A stretch of 28,044 nucleotides of DNA from Euryarchaeota archaeon UBA52 (GTDB lineage Archaea > Thermoplasmatota > Poseidoniia > Poseidoniales > Thalassarchaeaceae), in NCBI GenBank assembly GCA_002505455.1, contig DAVB01000012.1, forward strand, positions 1-28,044. The letters are read 5' to 3'. The translations under genes and the position numbers were made by a program. Below the pieces are notes generated by a model, which was not told the origin of the DNA, made no database searches, and saw nothing but the letters and a program-made list of their open reading frames with translations. The stretch's first letter is position 1. Each line of letters begins with the position of its first letter. Below are positions 18,554 through 24,832 of the stretch, piece after piece.

Positions 18554-19762
18554 ATGAGTGATTCAGACCGCCCGCGGATAGTTGACTCTGAGGCGGGTGG
18601 GTCTCGAATCGCGGATGATGGCGAGTCGTTTCGTCGGCTTGTGACGCCGGAGATTGTTTGTGATTTCAGAGCTGCGCAGGTATCTATTTCTCGTATACCA
18701 GAGGGATTCGTCCTGGATCCAGCTGCCGGTTCAGGCGGACAGCTAGCGGCGTATGGTAAGAGATTGGGGAAGAGTTGTGTTGGCGTGGAGTTGTCTCCAC
18801 GAAGAGCGGTGCACTGCGCGAACTCTCTTTCAACACTTGGAGGTGATATTGATACTCTTGCGATATGCGGTGATGGGCTTGATTCTGAGGGGGTGATGTC
18901 TATTGTGCGAGAGAAAATGAGAGATGTAAAGATATCAATGTTGCACGTTGATCCCGCTAGACCATTGGATGCGCAAAATCACTCTATTTCCGAAATGGAG
19001 CCTCCTCTGAGACCTCTGCTAGAAGCTTGGTCGGATTATCTAGAAAGCGGTGAATTAGGTGTCAGCCTATTGCTCGATCTCTCTCCTAGATTGGCCCCGA
19101 AACAGCGAATGGAGGTTGAGGCCATCGTTAGAGAATTGTTTCCTGGTGTGAATTTGACGTGGGAATGGCTAAGCCGCGGTGGCGGTAGAGTTGACCGTCT
19201 AACAGTCCATACGGGGGGCTTGGCGCAGGAGGATGGCGGGGTTCGCTGCGTTAGACTACATAGAGACGGTTCATTTGATGCTCTTTCAGGAAAAGCAGGA
19301 GACTATCATGCCGAATGGGTGGATATTGACCCGGTCGTTGGAGAAATCTTGGCGTTGGTTGATCCTGTTGTGACACAAAGCGGCCTTCGGATGGCCTATG
19401 AGAAAGGCGCGGGCCAAGGGGGGAGGGTCAAGTGGGTTCATGATTCGGACAGGAGACCCATGGCGATACTGGATGAAGAGTTGCCGATTAATTGTACTTC
19501 TAGGGCATTTACGCCGATACACGGCAGAGTCGAAGAGCGCATCGAAGGGTCATTGAATCTGATGATGCTTGATTCGCTGGCTGCTTCGGCTATGAGGTGT
19601 GGTCTCTCGAAAGTCCAAATCAGATGCGCATGTGATCCGAAGATGCACACTAAAATCGTTAACAGGCTCGATTCCATTCTTGGGGAAACTGAGGGGGAAG
19701 GGGGTTTCTTAGTTGATGCTCCGGGTGGAAATTCACTCTTTTTGTGTAAGAAATTGCCATAG
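18554..19762 (+). CDS. Class I SAM-dependent methyltransferase with THUMP-like C-terminal region
   Basis: 402 residues. The Rossmann methyltransferase core is clear: motif I LDPAAGSGGQLAAYG (54-68), GVELSPRR (77-84) as the motif II acidic region, GDGLD (106-110), and HVDPARP (131-137) where family members carry DPAR(R). The C-terminal half (EWLSRGGGRVDRL, then ILALVDPVVTQSGL and SRAFTPIHGRVEE) matches the order seen in bacterial class I methyltransferases with a THUMP-like domain, where E-W-x-S and E/D-P-x-V-x-x-x-GL occur. The substrate is unknown; the THUMP-like region suggests RNA (inference). The start is supported by AGGT upstream of the ATG at 18554. It is the last gene before the ribosomal operon and is probably cotranscribed with the FKBP-like gene. 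Confidence 0.78.
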   Translation: MSDSDRPRIVDSEAGGSRIADDGESFRRLVTPEIVCDFRAAQVSISRIPEGFVLDPAAGSGGQLAAYGKRLGKSCVGVELSPRRAVHCANSLSTLGGDIDTLAICGDGLDSEGVMSIVREKMRDVKISMLHVDPARPLDAQNHSISEMEPPLRPLLEAWSDYLESGELGVSLLLDLSPRLAPKQRMEVEAIVRELFPGVNLTWEWLSRGGGRVDRLTVHTGGLAQEDGGVRCVRLHRDGSFDALSGKAGDYHAEWVDIDPVVGEILALVDPVVTQSGLRMAYEKGAGQGGRVKWVHDSDRRPMAILDEELPINCTSRAFTPIHGRVEERIEGSLNLMMLDSLAASAMRCGLSKVQIRCACDPKMHTKIVNRLDSILGETEGEGGFLVDAPGGNSLFLCKKLP

Positions 19763-19855
19763 ATAGGGACTCCGTTCCATTCATAAAGAGCGGTCAAGTC
19801 GCAAAGCCGCTCGAGAGGGCCACTGGGCGACCAGTGAACACGGGGGAACCGAAAT
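19763..19855 (+). promoter_or_regulatory. Leader/promoter of the rps13-rps4-rps11-rpoD operon with two hairpins
   Basis: The 93 bp gap holds TTCATAAAG (19780-19788), a plausible TATA-like element. It also holds two inverted repeats. The first is GAGCGG (19788-19793) with CCGCTC (19807-19812) and a 13 nt loop. The second is CACTGG-GCGA-CCAGTG (19821-19836), a perfect 6 bp stem closed by a GNRA tetraloop. GGGGGAA (19842-19848) then precedes the rps13 ATG. If transcription starts about 25 nt after the TATA-like element, only the second hairpin would be wholly in the RNA. A regulatory RNA role is inference. Confidence 0.5.
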
Positions 19856-20323
19856 ATGGCAAAAATTGACGAAGGCCAACTAGGAGACGATTTCTCCTAT
19901 ATCATTCGAATAGCAGACAGCGATATTGACGGCTTAAAGCAGGTTAAGCAAGGCCTAACTTCAATCAGAGGAATTGGGGAAAGAAGTGCTGAGCAGATCT
20001 GCAAAATAGCTGGTGTCGACGGGAGTAAACTCTCCGGGCATCTAGAAGACGGTGAACAAGACAAGCTTAGAACAGCGATCGATGAGTTTGCTACGATGGT
20101 CCCGTGGTGGATGGTTAACAGACAGCGAGATCTAACCACCAACGAAGACGCTCATCTGGTATCCATGGATGTCAGGCTGACCAAGGACGACGATGTTGCC
20201 CGTCTTGCAGCGACTAAAAGTTACAGAGGAATCCGTCATCGAAGTGGTCACAAACTGAGAGGTCAGCGCCTCCGTTCGAACGGAAGGCGCGGCGCCACAC
20301 TCGGTGTTGAGAGGAAGAAGTGA
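19856..20323 (+). CDS. rps13: Small ribosomal subunit protein S13 (uS13)
   Basis: 155 residues, the archaeal length class. It binds 16S rRNA in the head of the small subunit and contacts P-site tRNA and the large subunit. The helix-hairpin-helix segment LTSIRGIGERSAEQICK and the basic tail SYRGIRHRSGHKLRGQRLRS followed by NGRRG are diagnostic. The N-terminus DFSYIIRIADSDIDG is the archaeal form. The ATG at 19856 follows GGGGGAA by 7 nt. It is the first gene of the operon; its stop TGA is the first part of the ribosome site TGAGGTG of rps4. Confidence 0.98.
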   Translation: MAKIDEGQLGDDFSYIIRIADSDIDGLKQVKQGLTSIRGIGERSAEQICKIAGVDGSKLSGHLEDGEQDKLRTAIDEFATMVPWWMVNRQRDLTTNEDAHLVSMDVRLTKDDDVARLAATKSYRGIRHRSGHKLRGQRLRSNGRRGATLGVERKK

Positions 20324-20334
20324 GGTGTTGAAGA

Positions 20335-21006
20335 ATGGGCCATCCTAAATTTGCACGTCCAAAAACTGACCGCCCGACCCATCCCTGGAAAGAGGCTCGT
20401 ATAGAAGAAGAGCATCGACTCAAGGAGCAATTCGGCCTGAAAAAAGTCGGAGGAATGAGAGAGATATGGAGAGAGAAATCTGCTCTTCGTCGACATCGTA
20501 ATCAAGCCATGAAATTGATTGGTAGAGTAGATTCGAGCGAAGGGCACTTCGCAAGAGAGAAGGGGGATCTTCTTCGCTCACTTCACAACAAGGGACTGCT
20601 TCACGAGGAGTCCTCGTTGGACGATGTGCTTTCCATTACAGTGGAACAAATGCTCTCGAGAAGGCTGCAGTCGGTTGTCTACTTCAAGGGTCTGGCTCCT
20701 TCTATGCGCTCTGCTAGGACCCTAATCGTTCACGGACACATCTCTATTGGCGATCAAAGAATGACTGTCCCCGGTTACAAGATTCTTCGAAGTGAGGAAG
20801 AAGAGCTCGGATACTCTCCGGGTTCTCCCTACATCGACCCGCAACATGCATTCCGGAGGGAGATGGAAGAGCGCAGGATGCCTGGATCGACGAATGACGA
20901 AGAGGAAGCAAGCAACGATGCGGAAGAAGAATTCGTGGAGCAGGTGAAGGCAGATGCTGAATCGGCCCCTACCATCGAGGATACCATTCCTAAGGAGGGA
21001 GAATGA
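20335..21006 (+). CDS. rps4: Small ribosomal subunit protein S4 (uS4)
   Basis: 223 residues. Primary 16S rRNA binder in the small-subunit body. The N-terminus MGHPKFARPKTDRP is the archaeal/eukaryotic form. The S4 RNA-binding domain is visible around residues 104-150 (MLSRRLQSVVYFKGLA, then ARTLIVHGHISIGDQ). The last 40 or so residues (after about 180) are an acidic, low-complexity tail rich in E, D and A (DEEEASNDAEEEF). This makes the protein longer than most archaeal S4 proteins, and a tail rich in negative charge is unusual on a ribosomal protein. The ribosome site GAGGTG overlaps the S13 stop, 7 nt before the ATG. The end overlaps the rps11 start region. Confidence 0.98.
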   Translation: MGHPKFARPKTDRPTHPWKEARIEEEHRLKEQFGLKKVGGMREIWREKSALRRHRNQAMKLIGRVDSSEGHFAREKGDLLRSLHNKGLLHEESSLDDVLSITVEQMLSRRLQSVVYFKGLAPSMRSARTLIVHGHISIGDQRMTVPGYKILRSEEEELGYSPGSPYIDPQHAFRREMEERRMPGSTNDEEEASNDAEEEFVEQVKADAESAPTIEDTIPKEGE

Positions 21007-21386
21007 TGGGTAGGAAAGCGGTTCTCCACATATTCACGACATACAACAACGTGCTCATGACTGCAACTGACCTTACCGGTGCTGAAACTATAGGAAAGGT
21101 ATCTGGAGGCATGATTACCAAAAAAGGGAGTGACAAGAGCAGTCAATTTGCCGCCATGAGATCGGCTGAGAGGATGGCTGAGCTTCTTTTTGAGAAAGAA
21201 TTCGACCAAGTCATAGTGAAGTACAGAGGTGCAGGGGGCAATAGATCTCCGAACGCACCCGGCGCAACAGCCGCGATACGAGCACTGACCCGTGCGGGCG
21301 TTCAAGTGGCGAGAATCGAGGATGTGACTCCAATCCCAACAGATGGGACCAAGAAGAAGGGGGGACGACGTGGTCGTCGAGTATGA
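21006..21386 (+). CDS. rps11: Small ribosomal subunit protein S11 (uS11)
   Basis: Platform protein of the small subunit that contacts the E-site and mRNA region. Family segments: LHIFTTYNNVLMTATDLTG, KVSGGMITKK, GGNRSPNAPGATAAIRAL and the C-terminal RIEDVTPIPTDGTKKKGG followed by RRGRRV, all standard archaeal S11. Two ATG codons stand in tandem (21003 and 21006). AAGGAGGGA (20992-21000) leaves about 4 nt to the first and 7 nt to the second, so 21006 is preferred (126 residues). The start overlaps the S4 stop (TGATG), which implies coupled translation. Confidence 0.98.
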   Translation: MGRKAVLHIFTTYNNVLMTATDLTGAETIGKVSGGMITKKGSDKSSQFAAMRSAERMAELLFEKEFDQVIVKYRGAGGNRSPNAPGATAAIRALTRAGVQVARIEDVTPIPTDGTKKKGGRRGRRV

Positions 21387-21395
21387 GGTGATAGT

Positions 21396-22382
21396 ATGGT
21401 ATCTGTAGAAATTATTTCCGAGGAAGACGATCAGATTAGCGTCCTCTTCAAAGACGCTGATCGCGCACTCTTGAATGCAGTAAGGCGAAATCTAATGGCA
21501 CATATTCCTAAGATGGCCGTAGACAGCGTTAGGTTCCAGATGGGAACATATGATCAGTGCTCCAAGTGTGGTCATCTCAATCCGGCAGGCGTCGCTCGGC
21601 GCTCAGCAGGGGGAACGGGGTGTTCCAAGTGCGATGCACTTTTCGAGAAGGAAGGGGAGGACTACGTTGTATGGGAGACAAACAGTGCGATTCCAGACGA
21701 GATGATAGCCCAGAGAATGGCGATGATTCCAATCCCAACGGATATGGGGGCTTACACATCTGAGGATGAATGTCCGGATTGTAAAGATCTGGTAGAGGAA
21801 GACAGGGGTTGCCCAACGTGCAACATGATCTACACGCTTCGCGCGTTTGGATCCAAGGAAGGAAGCACAATCACAGCTGGCGATCTTGTTTTCCTGGGAG
21901 ATGATTCGGGAAGCATTCCCGAGAAGTATCGAGATATACCGATAACAAGGCTCTACGAGGGTCAGATGATGGAATTCTGGGCTACTGCGAAGATAGGTTA
22001 CGGCAAGGATCATGCAAAATGGTCTACTGTTGCAGGGGTGTCTTTCTTCCCAAGGCAGGTAGGAGTAATCAATAACGCGAAAAAGGCCAAAACTCTCTTT
22101 GACATGGGACTTAGAGTGTCTAAGAAGGACTTCAAAGATGGTAGGCTTGAGGACATATCCAAGGTATTGGATCTGAAAAAAGATCTTCACAATGTCGGAG
22201 CCGGGACTGGAATGAGAGACTCGTTCGCTGACGCTATAGGACTTGAAGATGTAGAGGGTGAATTCATCATGAGTTTCGAAACTGATGCGTCAATGAGCCC
22301 CGGAGATGCGTTAAATGCGTCCTTTGCTAAACTCTCTGAGCGTTTCAGTGCAATCAAGGACGATATTGAACACGTTCTCTGA
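21396..22382 (+). CDS. rpoD: DNA-directed RNA polymerase subunit D (Rpo3)
   Basis: 328 residues. Subunit D pairs with L to form the alpha-like assembly platform of archaeal RNA polymerase. Recognisable segments: ADRALLNAVRRNLMAHIPKMAVD at the N-terminus, AIPDEMIAQRMAMIPIPTD, the IPITRLYEGQ segment, and GYGKDHAKWSTV. Cys126/Cys129 and Cys139/Cys142 form the cysteine set usual in this middle domain. Unusual is a further pair, Cys55-x-x-Cys58 and Cys76-x-x-Cys79, in an insertion of about 40 residues between the VDSV strand and the IPDE segment; it looks like a small zinc ribbon. GAGGTGA, overlapping the S11 stop, lies 5 nt before the ATG. This is not the bacterial sigma factor that shares the symbol. 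Confidence 0.97.
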   Translation: MVSVEIISEEDDQISVLFKDADRALLNAVRRNLMAHIPKMAVDSVRFQMGTYDQCSKCGHLNPAGVARRSAGGTGCSKCDALFEKEGEDYVVWETNSAIPDEMIAQRMAMIPIPTDMGAYTSEDECPDCKDLVEEDRGCPTCNMIYTLRAFGSKEGSTITAGDLVFLGDDSGSIPEKYRDIPITRLYEGQMMEFWATAKIGYGKDHAKWSTVAGVSFFPRQVGVINNAKKAKTLFDMGLRVSKKDFKDGRLEDISKVLDLKKDLHNVGAGTGMRDSFADAIGLEDVEGEFIMSFETDASMSPGDALNASFAKLSERFSAIKDDIEHVL

Positions 22383-22428
22383 TGGGTTACCTAATCCCTT
22401 CAAGGACTGATGCCCAGTGGGGGTCGAA

Positions 22429-23406
22429 ATGAAGGTCCCCGCGATTGGGCATGCCTCCTGTGGCGGGCATGTCACACTATTGTTCACTGTGGAAGACAGT
22501 GCTCCAGAAGCATACCTGCAAGGCAGCAGGGGTGCTGGGATATGCCTCGATACCGGCTGCGATGTTGCAGTCAAAGGGTCATCTGGGGATTGGGGGCTTG
22601 ATATCCGTTTCGAAGGGCACCACGGAGATACTGGCCTGGTCCGAGAAATTGTCGAGATCGTCGCAGATGACTTGCCGCTGATCAAACAAAAACACTGGAC
22701 GCTGGTTATTCGTAATCGTCTACCTCCTTCACAGGGATTCGGAATGTCGGCTGCATTGGCTGTCGCAACTTCAAGGGCTATTCAACGTGCGATGGGGGAA
22801 GAATACGAGATTTCCCTTAGGCGGTCAATGTTACATGCGCATGTATGCGAAAGGAAGACCTCTTCAGGGTTGGGAGATGTATTGGGAATTTCAGCAGGTG
22901 GGATTGAGATTCGGACTTCACCGGGATCTCCGTTCTCGGGAGGAGATCTGCAAAGTGGGCCAGGAATCTCAAGGGGTTGGTCAAACGAAATGGAGGTTAT
23001 TCTCATTTGGCCTGATCAAAAGGGACATCATACCAGCGAGTACATCGATGATCCTCTCTGGAAGGAGAAAATCACCCAATCAGGAGATAGATTGCTCTCC
23101 ACGCTTGAAGGAAGATGGGGAGAAGACTCCTGGATTGATTTGATATCGTGTGCACGGTCTTTTGTAGAAGAAAGTGGCCTATTGGATGATAGTAGTCGGA
23201 TGGACCTACTCAAGATGGTGGAGGATTCAATCACAAAAAGCGATCAAGACGCGGTGGCTTCGCTGTGTCTTCTTGGTAGAAGCATAATCGTGACCAAGAA
23301 GAGATTGGAAAGTGAGGTTGACTTCGACGCCGTTATGCTTGAGATTCGGAATAAAGGGCTTGAATGCATGAAGGTGGGAATAAGTGATGCGGAATCACAT
23401 CTATGA
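22429..23406 (+). CDS. Pantoate kinase (archaeal PoK, GHMP kinase family)
   Basis: About 325 residues. Archaeal pantoate kinase phosphorylates pantoate to 4-phosphopantoate in the archaeal CoA route. The N-terminal GHASCGGHVTLLF and GSRGAGICLDTGCDV match the PoK opening. The GHMP phosphate-binding loop reads PPSQGFGMSAALAVA near residue 100. SSGLGDVLGISAGGIEIR followed by SPGSP near 145-170 matches the PoK-specific GLGDV...GG...R..PG.P pattern, which sets it apart from mevalonate or homoserine kinases. A GTG at 22417 would add four residues, but the ATG at 22429 has GGGGGT about 6 nt upstream and is preferred. It follows rpoD by 46 bp, probably in the same transcript. Its stop overlaps the stop of the convergent nuclease gene by 6 bp. 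Confidence 0.85.
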   Translation: MKVPAIGHASCGGHVTLLFTVEDSAPEAYLQGSRGAGICLDTGCDVAVKGSSGDWGLDIRFEGHHGDTGLVREIVEIVADDLPLIKQKHWTLVIRNRLPPSQGFGMSAALAVATSRAIQRAMGEEYEISLRRSMLHAHVCERKTSSGLGDVLGISAGGIEIRTSPGSPFSGGDLQSGPGISRGWSNEMEVILIWPDQKGHHTSEYIDDPLWKEKITQSGDRLLSTLEGRWGEDSWIDLISCARSFVEESGLLDDSSRMDLLKMVEDSITKSDQDAVASLCLLGRSIIVTKKRLESEVDFDAVMLEIRNKGLECMKVGISDAESHL

Positions 23407-24435
23407 TCTATTATTCTCGTGAAAAGCTTCTAAATCGGAAAGATCCAACGGCGAGGAGTCAAGCAGAACTGCTCCTTTTAGATCGAGCGCTTCACAAAAC
23501 CCATGTCGGTATACGATTGCACCTTGGCCATATTCTGAAACATAGCGATCGACCTGCTTCTGGGTTTTCTTCCGGGGGAATTTCAATGCGGCGCCGAAGA
23601 AATGCTTAGCATCTATCCATGCACATGGAATTCCATTTATCCTAACATCGTCAAGGAGAAGGAGGTCTGGCGTGATGACTGCTCTTCCCTCACTTCTCTT
23701 CTGCTCGACCTCGAGATCTTCTTGTTTTCTGAAACGTACGCCGATTGAGGAAAAGTACGAACATAGAATGTGCTCGAAAACCTCAGCTGCGGTCTGCGTC
23801 TCGGATTGATTGACTGAGCTGACTCGATCTGCTTCCTCCGCGAGTTGGAATTGTTCGAAGTCACGTTCTTTGAGCCTAGATTTCGGAGATTTTAGAGACT
23901 CTTTGATCCTATTCTTAGACCATCCACGTCCAGTAAGAATGGCCCTGAAAGTATTGACGGGGGGAGCATCGAAGCGCTTTGAGAGAGATATTACTGAATC
24001 TCCACTTTCATACCTTCTTCGGAGTTCATTAGAACGTCTCATTAAACGCCCATGCGAATAGACGCTTTTCTCCTGATTCAACGCGGCCCTGAGTGAGAGT
24101 GCCTGCTCCAAAGTGATATCTAAATCAGAAATCTGTTTTGAAATCTCATCAACCCTCTCTTGGGGAAGGAATCCGAATTCCCCCGGACGGCTGACAATAT
24201 CGCCTGTCTTTCTTTGGACTGCCTTAGCCACTGCATTGACGGGCCAGTTGATCTCTATCTTCTGAGGAGGTGGGTCGATGCTCTCCGGGATGCCCATTGG
24301 GAGGGGGGAAATTACGAATCTCTCAAGTGCTCTCTGGACCGCTTCAGAGTTCTGTTCACCTTGGGCCTTGGCCTTTCGTGGTCTTCTCTGAGAGCGGCTT
24401 CGCCTCCGTGGCCCGCCGTCTTCCTTATCGTTCAA
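23401..24435 (-). CDS. CDIN1/C15orf41-like protein: HTH region plus PD-(D/E)XK (TPD) nuclease domain
   Basis: 344 residues from a TTG start at 24435; an in-frame stop lies two codons upstream, so no longer start exists. Residues 9-23 are Arg/Lys-rich and probably disordered. About 126-190 is a basic helical region (NELRRRYESGDSVISLSKRF, then PPVNTFRAILTGRGWSKNRI) that fits the helix-turn-helix part of this family. The C-terminal domain (about 215-330) has the nuclease signature: Glu218/Glu221, VITPDLLL with Asp257, CAWIDAK with Asp275 and Lys277, then Q-x-x-x-Y (294-298) and YGQGAIVYRHGF. This is the TPD pattern of human CDAN1-interacting nuclease 1, related to archaeal Holliday-junction resolvases. 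A DNA-repair or recombination role is inferred. It is the third gene after leuS and the DCC protein, with a 48 bp gap to the latter. Confidence 0.85.
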   Translation of the reverse strand: MNDKEDGGPRRRSRSQRRPRKAKAQGEQNSEAVQRALERFVISPLPMGIPESIDPPPQKIEINWPVNAVAKAVQRKTGDIVSRPGEFGFLPQERVDEISKQISDLDITLEQALSLRAALNQEKSVYSHGRLMRRSNELRRRYESGDSVISLSKRFDAPPVNTFRAILTGRGWSKNRIKESLKSPKSRLKERDFEQFQLAEEADRVSSVNQSETQTAAEVFEHILCSYFSSIGVRFRKQEDLEVEQKRSEGRAVITPDLLLLDDVRINGIPCAWIDAKHFFGAALKFPRKKTQKQVDRYVSEYGQGAIVYRHGFCEALDLKGAVLLDSSPLDLSDLEAFHENNRS

Positions 24436-24483
24436 CGGTCATCCGTGTGGTCACCCTGACATGAACCCAGCGTACGATACGGA

Positions 24484-24822
24484 TCATTGGAATGTGCGGA
24501 ATCTTCGTTTCGCATAAGCATCATAGACAGCGTCTCGGATGAATCTAGGGATAAGAAGGCCGATTGAGGCCATGGGCCATGGGAACCTCAGTTGCCTGAC
24601 AATCTGAAGTGCTGCAGTCGATTTTGCCGTCCACTTACCTTCATCATCGACGAAAAACACCGAGTCGACATCGCTCAGTTCAAGGGGGCGCTTTTCGATT
24701 ACGGCCTTTCCGTCAGGGGTTTCTTGGCCTAGAAGGGAAAGGGTTCCCTTGGAGCGTTTCTCGATGAATCGGGCCCATGCAGTGCAGGACTCGCAGAAAT
24801 CATCGTAAAGCACTATTGCCAT
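24484..24822 (-). CDS. DCC/DUF393 family thiol-disulfide protein
   Basis: 112 residues from the ATG at 24822. The N-terminus MAIVLYDDFCESCTAWARF carries the family signature YD-x-x-C-x-x-C. DSVFFVDDEGKW, STAALQIVRQL and the closing RDAVYDAYAKRRFR follow as in DUF393 proteins. The CxxC pair suggests thiol-disulfide exchange; the substrate is unknown. The frame is open to 24891, which would give 135 residues overlapping leuS. The family signature begins at the internal ATG, and GAGG, part of the leuS stop/ribosome-site TGAGGT, lies 8 nt upstream of it, so the shorter form is preferred. It follows leuS by 10 bp in one operon. Confidence 0.85.
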   Translation of the reverse strand: MAIVLYDDFCESCTAWARFIEKRSKGTLSLLGQETPDGKAVIEKRPLELSDVDSVFFVDDEGKWTAKSTAALQIVRQLRFPWPMASIGLLIPRFIRDAVYDAYAKRRFRTFQ

Positions 24823-24832
24823 TTCGCTAACC

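Noticed and set aside
19821..19836. Leader hairpin as a transcription terminator for the methyltransferase gene
   Set aside because: No T-run follows it and a ribosome site and start codon come directly after; a leader element is more likely.
19763..19855. Possible tRNA gene before rps13, as found in some archaeal ribosomal operons
   Set aside because: No cloverleaf, TTC arm or anticodon stem could be found in these 93 bases.
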